The notes under the pieces were generated by a model. The model ran no database searches and was not told where the DNA came from. It saw only the letters and a program-made list of their open reading frames with translations. A program made the position numbers and the translations under genes. From Patescibacteria group bacterium UBA3291 (GTDB lineage Bacteria > Patescibacteriota > Gracilibacteria > Absconditabacterales > Absconditicoccaceae): a DNA stretch of 17,806 bases. Location of the stretch: NCBI GenBank assembly GCA_002361595.1, contig DETJ01000003.1:1-17806 (forward strand). Reading direction: 5' to 3'. Positions 8,686 to 17,806 of the stretch are shown piece by piece; position 1 is the first letter of the stretch; every line of letters begins with the position of its first letter.

Positions 8686-10191
8686 ATGTCTACACTTATC
8701 GCTGTGCTTCTCGTAGCATGAGGAGCAATTATTTGATGAATTGCATGATTTTTTGGTTACAAAAAAACCATGACAGAAAAAGCCATCAAATTCAAAGAAA
8801 GAATGGCTAGAGCCAAAGAAATCGAAGAAGAAATCTTAGAAGAAGCCAAGAAAAAATGAGAACAACGCATTGCAGAGGCAGAAAAAAAAGCTGAAAAAAT
8901 CGAAGAACAAAGATTAGCAAAAATGGAAGAAATCCAAAATCGTCTATTGGATAGAGAAGAAAAAATGGAACAAAGACTTGAAAAGCTTGAAGAAGAAAAG
9001 AAAAAAGTTCTCGACTTACGTCAGCAAGCTGAAGACGTAGTAAAACAGCAAATGGATAAACTAGAAGAAATTTGAAAACTTTCCCCAAAAGAAGCTAAAG
9101 AACAAATTTTTGCTATGATCGAAAAAGAACAAGCATCTGAAATTGAACGTTTCGTTGAAAAATACAAAACGATTAAAACAGAAGAAGCTGAAACTGAAGC
9201 TGCAAAAATCATAGTTCAATCTCTACCAAAATTAGCTACTCAGAATATCGATGAATTTACTACCAAAACAGTAGATCTTCCAAATGAAGAATTTAAAGGA
9301 AAATTAATCTGAAGAGAATGAAGAAATATCTCATTCTTTGAAAAAACTACAGGAGTTGAATTGCTTATTGATGATACTCCTGGATGCGTAAAACTTTCTT
9401 CATTTGATCACGAAAAAAGATTTATTGCTGCTCAGACTTTGGAAAAATTGGTAAAAGACGGAAGAATCAATCCAATGTATATCGAAAAAATTTACAATCA
9501 AGTTGTAGCAGATTTAGAACAAACATTCATCGAAAAGTGAAAGGAAGCTCTCAATATCTTAAATCTTCCTATGATGAGTCCTGAAATAGTAAAAACTATA
9601 TGACAATTCTTCTTACGTTTCAGTTATGGGCAAAGTCTTTGGCAACACTCAGTCGAAGTGGCGAAAATTGCTGAAGCTATAGCAATAGAAGTATGATTAG
9701 ATCCTGTAATGGCAAAAAAAGCTTGACTACTTCACGATGTTTGAAAAATTCTTTCCACAACATGAGAATCTCACACAAAATTATGAGCAGATTTACTCAG
9801 AAAATGGTGAATGGATCCAATAATTATAAACGCAGCAGAATCTCATCACTACGATGTTGCAATGACTCATCCAATTTCTTGGGTAGTAGCAGCTGCTGAT
9901 GCTATGTCTGCATCTCGTCCAGGAGCTAGATTTGACACAAAAGAATTATTCATCGAAAAAATGTGAGAACTTGAAAAACTTATCACTGAAGTAAACGGAG
10001 TAGACAAAGTTCATATTATGCAGGCATGAAGAGAAATTATGGTTTACGTAGATCCAAAAGAAGTACCTGATCAAGATGTAGAAAAAGTATTAGAAGAAAT
10101 CTGAACAAAAATCGAAGATCAACTTGATTATCCGTGAATCATCAGAATTTCATGAATCAGAGAAACAAAAATTATACAATATTTGAGATAA
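8686..10191 (+). CDS. rny: Ribonuclease Y
   Basis: This 501-aa membrane-anchored endoribonuclease starts mRNA decay in many bacteria that lack RNase E. An N-terminal membrane helix (about 3-25) is rich in Gly written as TGA. It is followed by a long Glu/Lys-rich coiled coil (about 30-130). A KH domain contains GKLIGREGRNI (G209 is TGA) and ELLIDDTPGCVKLSSFD, then LEKLVKDGRINP. The HD phosphohydrolase domain has LWQHSVEVAKIA, LLHDVGKI (catalytic His350-Asp351), SHHYD and ADAMSASRPGAR. It ends with DYPGIIRISGIRETKIIQYLR, near the family's usual C-terminus. Length and domain order are standard. Two membrane-protein genes follow at 23-bp gaps and are probably co-transcribed. Confidence 0.97.
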
Positions 10192-10214
10192 TTATTTAGA
10201 TAAAATTTACTATT

Positions 10215-10997
10215 ATGTATCCATATATTGAAATCTTCGGCAAAGAAATTTCCATGATGGCTATAGGTTCAATTATTGCTGCCATAATTTTCTTAGTAAC
10301 TGCACGAATATTAACAAAAAGAAATCATCAAGATTTTCTAAAATTATTTTATCGACTACCAGGACGAATTATATTATCATACATACTATGACGTTATACA
10401 GCTTTTGCATTAGAAACATGAACATATTTCCCAAGTTCATTATCAAAATTTCTCACAATATTAAGTCCCCAAAATTTTAATTTTCACTTCGTTGGATTAT
10501 TATTATCATCTCGGATATGTCTATCCATGTTTTTTTCTAGCACAAAAAGAACCGAAAATAAAAAAATACGAGCAGATATAATTTTCTTATCTATTGCAAA
10601 TGCATTAATTATATTCTGAATTTTCATCACTTTGTGAGACTCTATAATATGAAAACCTACAGAAAGCATATTTGCAATACGTTCATTAACTGACAATAGT
10701 GACTTGACCAAATTCGATGGTGTTTATCCAGTATGATTATTTATATCATTTTGAATCCTTGTAATCCACGTATTAGTATCAATCTCTAGCATTATATTCA
10801 AAAAAAATTGATTATGAATGCGATGATTAATCTGAATACTAATTGTACTAAATATAGCCTTCTTATTTCAATCTTACCCTAGATACTGATTAATTTCTAT
10901 CTTTTGAACATCTTTCGATGTAAAGCAATATCTCTCATTATTTGTAATTATAATCTGAATTATCACAGCTATAAAACGGGAAAAGAAAAGATTTTAA
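10215..10997 (+). CDS. Divergent Lgt-like integral membrane protein
   Basis: This 260-aa hydrophobic protein has about seven membrane segments. It follows the outline of prolipoprotein diacylglyceryl transferase: an N-terminus MYPYIEIFGKEISMMAIG like the Lgt start, LSYILGRYTAF in place of the GGRLG.VL.Y motif, NFHFVGLLL in place of SFHGGLIG, and LGDSIIGKPTES like the GRPTD segment. The catalytic arginine of the Lgt signature GRxGNF (Arg143 in E. coli) is absent; the aligned stretch reads FGIFITLGD. The C-terminal FRxxxExxR motif is not recognisable either. A His (about 91) aligns with E. coli His103. A better Lgt is encoded at 16451, so this copy has probably diverged in function. It sits 23 bp after rny. 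Confidence 0.6.
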
Positions 10998-11020
10998 AAA
11001 TTCATGCCTAATGTTTTACT

Positions 11021-12568
11021 ATGAAATTCTTCTTCGCAAAAACAGATAGTTTATATAAAATATTTAAATCTTTAGAAAAAATTCCTTCTCATAGAAGTGT
11101 TGAAATTTTTATAGATCCTGAACATTCTCTTTTTGATAATGAATGGCGATGACAACAAATAAAAGACATCATTGATAAAAATAAAATAGATGCAACTTTC
11201 GTAACTAAGAATAAAAAAAATAGAGACTATCTAAAATCTGTCTGACTAAAAACGAACCTAATCAAAGAGAAGCATATACAGAAAGCCATAAATATGGCTT
11301 ACCTATTTTTGTTTAATATCAAAAAATTTCATTTACAAACGTATGAAAGTAAAAAATATTTATTTGTTCTGATTTTTTTCTTTGAAATACTACTAATACT
11401 ATGAATTTTGTGGTTCATCATATCATTAATCGTACCTAGTGCAACAATCACATTACATCCATCAGAATCTACAGAAACCATAATATACAATGTTCGCTAT
11501 TATCCAAATGACGATCCAAATTCTGCAAGTGAAACCAGATTTTTGTATGTACCTTTCTATACATGAGCTCTAAATTATAAACATGAATTAACTATATCTA
11601 CCGCAAACAGCAAATATATTTCGAATCCATCTCATGGTGAAATAAAGATTTACAACAAAAGAGATCAAGAGTACAGTATAGTAAAAGACACTCAATTTAA
11701 TACACCTGATTGACTAATATTCCGTGCAGTTGATGATTTTATCCTTGCACCTTGAACAGAAAAACATCCATCAGAAACAATTATAACCGTAAAAGCCGAC
11801 GAATACGATAATGATTGAGAATTAATTGGTATTCGCTGAAATATACCAATCAAAACATTAATGTATATCACAAAACTTGAAGAATCATCAATAACAAAGG
11901 ATATTTGGGCAGAAAGTATAGAAAATTTTTATTGATGGGATACTGAATCAATATGAACCGTTACAGACAAAGACATTGAGCAACTTAAAGACAAACTAAC
12001 AGAACAAGTATTTTCAAAAAAAATGCAGGTTGTAAGCGAAAATTTTCCAATCACATGATGATTTTTACTACCTTTTGAAACTATTACAACTACCTCACTT
12101 CATAATATAGAGATTCCACAATCAAGTTGAGAAGATACTCCTACGATTAAATGAGATGCTTTTGTTACATATAATTATGCTTATGTATTATGGTCGGATT
12201 TATATCAAATTTTTATGACTTATGTTAACGAAAGACAATCTGAAAATAATCTTACAGTAAAAATAGATCAAAACACATTACAATTTTTAAAAGATTCCAA
12301 TGCAACCAATAATGACGAAATCAAAAAAATCTGAAAAACTTATTCAATATCTACACAAATAAATGTAGTTCAAACATACGATTTTACAAACGATTCCAAA
12401 CAAATTATTCCAGAAATAAAAAATAAAATTGCCTGAATGGGTATTGATGATGCTAGAAATTATATTTTGTCCACATATGATGAAATCGGAAGTGTAAAAA
12501 TTTCTGTGCCTCTACGATACAATTCAATTCCTGTAATAAAATCCAGAATAAAAATTATAAACGAATAA
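11021..12568 (+). CDS. Membrane-anchored baseplate-J-like surface protein
   Basis: This 515-aa protein begins with a short cytoplasmic domain (1-110). In it, SVEIFIDPEHSLFDNEWRGQQIKDIIDKNKIDATFVTKNKKNRDYLKSVGL has the strand-helix order of a small Rossmann-like unit. One membrane segment follows (about 113-137), then an extracytoplasmic part starting PSATITLHP. Residues about 205-275 contain GEIKIYNKRDQEYSIVKDTQFNTPDGLIFRAVDDFILAPGTE.....ITVKADE, which matches the baseplate J/gp47-like domain often annotated on cell-surface proteins of candidate-phyla bacteria. No other phage gene is nearby, so this is not a prophage fragment. Function is unknown. It is third in the rny unit with a 23-bp gap and no Shine-Dalgarno sequence. 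Confidence 0.65.
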
Positions 12569-12576
12569 GACTTAGC

Positions 12577-12604
12577 TTGCATTTTCTCATTACATTTATA
12601 CAAT
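12577..12604 (+). promoter_or_regulatory. topA operon promoter
   Basis: TTGCAT (-35, 12577-12582), 16 bp, TACAAT (-10, 12599-12604). It lies in the 74-bp gap between the baseplate-J-like gene and topA. The flanking AGCTTGCATTT is identical to the rny upstream region over 11 bases. Confidence 0.65.
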
Positions 12605-12642
12605 TCAAGGTAATAAATTAATTTACATAATTGCAGCAAAAT

Positions 12643-14997
12643 ATGGCAAAGAATCTTGTAATTGTAGAGTCTCCAGCTAAATCAAAAACTATAACAAAAA
12701 TATTATGATCTGATTTTGAAGTAAAAGCTTCTCTTGGACATATTGTAGAACTACCAAAAAATTGAAAGTGAGTAGACATAGCACATGACTTCAAACCATT
12801 ATATCAAATAAATCCTGAAAAAAAGAAAACCGTAAATGAACTTAAAACTTTAGCAAAAAATGCTGATAAAGTGTGGCTCGCAACCGATGAGGATCGTGAA
12901 TGAGAAGCAATTGCACGACATGTAGCCAATGAATTATGACTGCCTATAGATAAAACTCCTAGAATTGTATTTCACGAGATTACAGAAAAAGCAATAAAAA
13001 ATGCTGTTCAAAATCCAAGAACGATTGACATGAATCTAGTAGATGCCCAGCAAGCTAGATCAGTTTTGGATTATCTGGTATGATTTGAACTCTCTCCAGT
13101 ATTATGGAAAAAAGTTGTTGGATGAATATCTGCATGAAGAGTTCAATCTGTCGCCGTTCGTATGATAGTAGAGAGAGAAAGAGAAATCGAAAAATTTAAT
13201 AGTTCATCCACATTCAAAACTGTTTGAACTTTTTCATGAAATTCCAAAAAATCTTTTCCTGCTACATTAGACAAAGAATTCAAAAAATCTGATGAAGTTA
13301 TTCCATTTTTGGAATATTGTAAAACTGCAAAATTTAGCGTAGAAAAGGTAGAAAAGAAACCATGAAAAAGAGCTCCATCCGCTCCATTCACCACATCTAC
13401 GCTACAACAAGAAGCTAGTAGGAAACTTGGATTTTCTGTATCTCGCACAATGCAGCTTGCTCAGAAATTATACGAATCATGAAAAATTACTTATATGAGA
13501 ACCGATTCTGTAAATCTTTCACAAGATGCAATTAACGCAGCCAAACAAGAAATTATAAAAGATTATGGAGAAAAATATTCAAACCCTACTGCTTACAAAA
13601 CTAAATCTGCATGAGCTCAGGAAGCTCACGAATGTATCAGACCTGCGCATTTGGAGATTCGTAATGCATGAGATGATCCTTCTCAAAAAAAGCTTTATGA
13701 TTTAATATGGAAAAGAACTATCGCCTCTCAAATGGCACCTGCTAACATAGAAAAAACAATTGTTACAATAGATATTTCATGAGCAAAAAGTAAATTCGTT
13801 GCAGAATGAGAAGTGATTACTTTCGATGGATTCTTAAAAGTTTATTCTGAATGAACTGATGACGATGAGACTTCGGATACAATTTTACTTCCAAAGTTAG
13901 AAAAAGGCGAAGCTTTGGATATGTCTAAAATCGCCAGCATAGAAAAATTCAAAAAGCATCCACCTAGATATACAGAAGCCAGCCTAGTAAAAGAACTCGA
14001 AAAAAGATGAATATGACGTCCATCTACCTATGCATCAATTATTACAAAAATTCAAGATAGGAAATACGTAGTAAAAGAAGATAGAGATGGAGAGAAAAGA
14101 GATTATACTGAAATCACATTAGAGAAATGAAATATATCTGAAAAAACTAAAAATCAGAATAGCTGAGCCGAAAAATGAAAGCTATTCCCAACTCAAGCAT
14201 GAAGAGATGTAACAGATTTTCTTATGCAAAATTTTGAAAATATAATGGATTATAATTTTACAGCATCAGTCGAAACTGATTTCGATGAAATTGCTGAGTG
14301 AAAAATCCAATGGGTAAAAATGATGCATCAATTTTATGGTCCATTTCATGATGAAGTAGTCAAAGCTCAATGAGTAGACAGAATTATTTCTGAAATAACA
14401 TTATGAGAAGATCCAAAATCAGGTAAACCTATAATTGCCAGAACTGGAAAATTTTGACCATTTGTTCAGATTTGAAATTCTGATGATCCAGACAAAAAAT
14501 ACGCAAATCTTCCTAGCGACAAATCATTAGAAACAATCACTCTCGAAGAAGCTTTGCAGTGTTTTGCTCTTCCAAGAGAAGTATGAGAATACGAATGAGA
14601 AATAATTACTGCGGCAATTGGAAGATTCTGACCTTATCTGAAATATAAAAACATTTTTGCATCTATTCCAAAAAATCCTGAAGCTCCTCTAGATCCTCAT
14701 ACAATTACACTTGAACAAGCAATCCCTATTATTCAGAAAAAATTAGAATTTGAAAATAATAAAAACATCAACCAATTTGAATATGAAAAAGAAAAAATAG
14801 AAGTTTTAAACGGTCCTTATGGTCCATATATCAAATATAACAAGAAAAATTATAAAATCCCTAAATGATGAAAAGATGCCACAGATTTAAATTTAGAAGA
14901 TTGTCTCTCTATCATTTGAATCACTGCTACCAAAAAGTGAACTAAAAAAGCTACAAAATCTACGACAAAGAAAAAAACTACAACCAAAAAGAAATAA
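12643..14997 (+). CDS. topA: DNA topoisomerase I (type IA)
   Basis: This 784-aa enzyme relaxes negative supercoils through a covalent 5'-phosphotyrosine. A TOPRIM domain starts at NLVIVESPAKSKTI and carries the metal-binding acidic triad in ATDEDREGEAIARH (Asp82, Asp84; Gly87 is TGA). Then come SVLDYLVGFELSPVLWKK, GGISAGRVQSVAVRMIVERE, the active-site Tyr284 in KITYMRTDSVNLS, AHECIRPAH, and GIGRPSTYASII. The C-terminus has no C4 zinc fingers. It has Gly-Pro-rich topoisomerase C-terminal repeats instead (GKFGPFVQ, GRFGPYLKY, GPYGPYIKY) and a Lys/Thr-rich tail of about 20 residues that should help DNA binding. It has its own promoter and probably leads the unit through nth. Confidence 0.98.
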
Positions 14998-15021
14998 TAT
15001 TTATTATTTATAAATCTGAAT

Positions 15022-15324
15022 ATGGATGGAATCAATGATATCATGAGAAAAAGATTATCCATTCAACATCGCGGTAAAAACATGATTGGAAGTATCGCAA
15101 TGAATGAAATAAAAGCATATTTGAACGTCGAAAAAGTTGACACAGAAACACAAGATGAAATTCTGACCTGATATGTAAGGCACAATAGACTATTCATAAA
15201 AACATTCGATCAAAAAATAAAAATTCAGATTTTCAAAGATAAATCAAATATTATCAAAATAATAAATCAAAAATTATCAGAAATCTGATATAAAACAGAA
15301 ATAGAAGATATAATTTTAAAATAA
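15022..15324 (+). CDS. Small DUF721/DciA-like protein (tentative)
   Basis: This 100-aa protein has an N-terminal helix INDIMRKRLSIQHRGKNMIGSIAMNEIKAYL. A strand-rich stretch DEILTGYVRHNRLFIKTFDQKIKIQIFKDKSNIIKIINQKLSEIGYKTEIEDIIL follows. The order of basic helix, a strand with LFIKTFD, then an acidic/aliphatic helix with II..IN.KL recalls DUF721. That family includes DciA, the loader of the replicative helicase in bacteria lacking DnaC. The diagnostic tryptophan and VG residues are not clear, so this is a weak match. It starts 24 bp after topA and is followed 12 bp later by a glycosyltransferase. A nucleic-acid role is suggested by topA next door but not shown. Confidence 0.55.
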
Positions 15325-15336
15325 TATTTCAGATTA

Positions 15337-16437
15337 ATGCATCTAAGTTTACTACAATTCATAATAATTATTGCATCTGTAATATTTTTTCTTTTCTGAG
15401 TCGATTTGTATAAACGCAAAAAAGCAACAATTTTACACTTAATAGTATTTGTTTGAGGTAGTTTTTTATTAATTCTTTTTTCATTTGACGTATCAACATT
15501 AGACAAATTCTGATCATTTTTTTGACTAACAAGATGAGCTGATTTACTTGTATATATCGCAATAATTGTATTAGCATACTTTTATATTACGCTTTACAAT
15601 AAAAACATTAAAGATTCTCAAGAACTAACTAAACTAATTTCAGCATTAGCTATAGAAAAATGATATGAAGAAGAAAAAGAAAAAACCAAAAAATATATAA
15701 ATTCAGATTTTAAAGACGATTTTGTTTTCAATATCAGAGTTTATAATGAAGCACCAATGTTATCAAATGTAATTGATGAAATTATAAATGCTTGATTCAA
15801 AAAATTAGTTTTCATAAATGATGGCTCAAACGACGATTCAAAAGAAATACTAGAAAAGAAAAAAGAAGAAAATCCTGAATGTATTTTCATAATACTAACT
15901 CATAAAATAAACAGATGATGATGAGCTGCCAATCAGACATGATATAAATTTATACAAAGATATGCTGAACAATTAAAAGTTAAATGGTTTGTATGATTTG
16001 ACCCCGATGGACAAATGGACATAAAAGATATGGATACATTCATTTCAGCAATTCAAAAAGATAACTGAAAATTTGATGCTTACCTTTGATCGCGTTTTAT
16101 AAAATGATGATCTTCGGACAATATTCCAAAATCGAGAAAAATAATACTCAAAATATCAAAATTTATAACAAAATGTTTTTACTGAATAAAAGTCTCGGAT
16201 CCTCATAATGGATACAGAGTAATAAATATTGAATCTCTCAAAAAAATACATCTAACTGCCGACTGAATGCATTATGCAAATGAATTAAACGAACAAATAC
16301 AAAAAAATCACTTTAAAGCCAAAGAAATCCCCGTCCATATTCACTATACTGATTACAGTCTATGAAAATGACAAAAAAATTCTAACAGTATAAAACTCTG
16401 ACTACAAATGATTTACCAAAAAATATTCTTTAGATAA
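15337..16437 (+). CDS. DUF2304-GT2 fusion glycosyltransferase
   Basis: This 366-aa protein joins two parts. Residues 1-115 hold three hydrophobic segments (about 4-22, 31-49, 69-87) and resemble DUF2304, a small membrane protein commonly encoded beside glycosyltransferases. From about 128 there is a GT-A family 2 domain: FNIRVYNEAPMLSNVIDEII, the DGS motif FINDGSNDDS, NRGGGAANQTGYKFI (three consecutive TGA codons, 15916-15924), the DxD-type metal site GFDPDGQMD, DAYLGSRFIKGG, and VSDPHNGYRVI. The set matches dolichyl-phosphate-mannose-synthase-like enzymes, which load a sugar onto a polyprenyl carrier at the membrane. Donor and acceptor cannot be told from sequence. The gaps are 12 bp from the previous gene and 13 bp to lgt. 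Confidence 0.85.
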
Positions 16438-16450
16438 AATATAACTTTTA

Positions 16451-17314
16451 ATGATTGCTTTCTCAATTTTCTGAATAAACGTATATCGATATTGAATTTT
16501 TTATTTAATAGGTTTTGTATTAGCCTACTGTTTTTTGCTTTTCATTTGAAAGAAAAAATATTTTCATAAATTTACAAATCTGCAAAATTTATTAGAAAAT
16601 GATTTAGAAACATTGTTCATCATCCTGATTTTATGAGTTTTAATTTGATGAAGACTTGGTCATGTACTAATATATGATTTTCAATACTTTGTAGATAATC
16701 CATTAGATATATTCAAAATTTGGCAATGATGAATGTCCTTTATTGGAGGAATATTATGAGTGGTACTTTGAGTTAGTTTATTTATACGAAATAAAAAATT
16801 CTCACGAAAAGAATATATAATTTTATTAGACTTATTATGTTGCATACTACCGATATGTATAGCATTCTGAAGACTATGAAACTTCTTAAATCAAGAATTA
16901 TACTGAATCATATTCAACAACCCATTTTGACGATCTGAATGAACAATATGAACTTTAACTTCACTATGATTTTTACATACTTACAACAAAATTGATTCAT
17001 CTCTTAGAATTAATACAAACCTACTTTCCATCATTTTCGAATGAATATTATTATTCATTACATTGATAATTATTTTCACGAAACAGATAAAAAACAATAA
17101 ACGAAAAATCTGAAAAATATGAGTAGTTTTTTTACTTCGATATAGCTCAATCAGATTTTTATTTGAATACATTAGACAAGATTCTCAGTCAGAATTTATC
17201 TGACCATTCACGAGAAGCCAACGATTTTTCGTAATATTTATAGTCTTATGAATAATCTGAACCGTATTCATAATACGTAATCCAAAAGAAAATTTAGAAA
17301 ATAAGAAAAAATAA
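16451..17314 (+). CDS. lgt: Prolipoprotein diacylglyceryl transferase
   Basis: This 287-aa membrane enzyme transfers diacylglycerol from phosphatidylglycerol to the lipobox cysteine of prolipoproteins. About seven membrane segments are seen. Family motifs in order: FGINVYRYGIFYLIGFVLAY; LIGGRLGHVLIYDFQYFVDNPLDIFKIWQGGMSFIGG (about 65-100); the signature AFGRLGNFLNQELYG (138-152, with Arg141 at the position of E. coli Arg143); and RYSSIRFLFEYIRQD, matching the C-terminal catalytic arginine region. Two departures: the SFHGG histidine is Ile98, and the HPSQLYE segment reads INTNLLS. It overlaps nth by one base (TAATG at 17312-17316), implying coupled translation. A second, poorer homologue is at 10215. 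Confidence 0.92.
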
Positions 17315-17806
17315 TGACTCAGAAAGACTACGATGAAATTTTTACTAAACTTTTGGAACTTTTCCCAAATCCTGACACTGAATTAAATTATGAAACTCCT
17401 TTTCAATTGCTCGTTGCTGTAATGCTATCTGCTCAAACTACAGATAGACAAGTAAATGTGGTTACTGATAAACTTTTTTTAAAAGTAAAAAATCCAAATG
17501 ATGTTTTGAGATTTTCTGAAGAAAATTTAGCAAAACAAGTTTCTTCAATAAATTACTATAAAATGAAAGCTAAGCACATCAGAGAAACTGCTCAAAAATT
17601 GATTGAATTAGCTAAAAATAAAAAAATCAAATTAACAAAAAATGAAAAAGAATGTCTAGATAAACATGGATATTATCTACCAGAATCCATTGAATGACTG
17701 ACCCAACTTCCATGAGTAGGAGAAAAAACTGCAAAAGTAATCCTTTACGTACGATATCATCATGATATAATTGCGGTAGACACTCATGTTCACAGAGTAG
17801 CTAATC
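17314..17806 (+). CDS. nth: Endonuclease III (partial, runs off the window)
   Basis: The first 164 residues of a base-excision-repair DNA glycosylase/AP-lyase acting on oxidised pyrimidines are present. The start matches the family (FPNPDTELNYETPFQLLVAVMLSAQTTDRQVN). The helix-hairpin-helix LPGVGEKTAKVIL carries catalytic Lys138. Catalytic Asp156 is in VDTHVHRV. The 18-residue Lys-Asp spacing equals that of E. coli Lys120-Asp138. A basic insertion of about 17 residues (NKKIKLTKNEKECLDKHGYY, about 102-121) lies just before the hairpin. Gly128 and Gly134 are TGA. The C-terminal Fe-S cysteines lie beyond the window edge. Translation is probably coupled to lgt through the TAATG overlap. Confidence 0.95.

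Noticed and set aside
8807..9212. Leucine/phenylalanine-rich minus-strand frames opposite rny
   Set aside because: These are the reverse complement of the Lys/Glu-rich coiled coil of RNase Y, which produces artificial Leu/Phe-rich frames.
11021..12568. Baseplate-J-like gene as a prophage remnant
   Set aside because: It has its own membrane anchor and cytoplasmic domain, sits between housekeeping genes, and there are no other phage genes or attachment-site repeats.
15916..15924. Three consecutive TGA codons as evidence of gene decay or selenocysteine
   Set aside because: They encode the Gly run of NRGGGAAN in a glycosyltransferase. No selenocysteine-type hairpin is needed, and TGA is Gly in every other gene here.

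Overview
This window comes from a bacterium that reads UGA as glycine (genetic code 25). That code is known from the candidate phyla Absconditabacteria (SR1) and Gracilibacteria. With UGA as a stop, almost every gene breaks into short pieces. With UGA as Gly, 16 long, nearly contiguous genes appear, and UGA falls on invariant glycines: Walker A of ComM and PilT, the KH motif of RNase Y, the DxDREGE motif of TopA and the EF-P loop. Of the 15 gene ends visible, 14 are TAA and one is TAG; none is TGA. The DNA is strongly A+T-rich and coding density is high. I cannot choose between the two phyla from this window.

Left third (1-5050): a promoter at 20-47 points left out of the window. A comM/yifB-type AAA+ gene (118-1677, minus) is divergent from a three-gene plus-strand operon (1878-4989). 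That operon encodes a membrane protein with two zinc ribbons, a PilX-like bitopic protein and a membrane-anchored solute-binding-protein-like product. The 200-bp region between them holds an 11-bp inverted repeat and three TTTTTGAC direct repeats. A strong hairpin at 5005-5031 closes the operon.

Middle (5047-8459, all minus): elongation factor P with its own promoter, a two-gene unit (small CutA1-like protein, then a four-segment membrane protein with a FecR-like stretch), and a PilT-type ATPase with a near-consensus promoter. pilT is divergent from rny.

Right half (8686-17806, all plus): rny (RNase Y), a divergent Lgt-like membrane protein and a membrane-anchored baseplate-J-like protein are spaced 23 bp apart and look like one operon. 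topA has its own promoter and starts a second unit: topA, a DUF721/DciA-like gene, a DUF2304-glycosyltransferase fusion, a canonical lgt, and nth, which overlaps lgt and is cut by the window end.

Themes: surface and DNA-uptake functions (pilT, a PilX-like protein, comM), lipoprotein and envelope synthesis (two Lgt homologues, a GT2), and core nucleic-acid housekeeping (efp, rny, topA, nth). The promoters I can see share a 16-bp spacer and often a TTGCAT -35 box, and most starts lack a clear Shine-Dalgarno sequence. The least explained parts are the zinc-ribbon/PilX/SBP operon, the two Lgt homologues that have lost different key residues, and the conserved-looking but unnamed membrane proteins. 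No tRNA, rRNA, CRISPR array or insertion sequence was seen.
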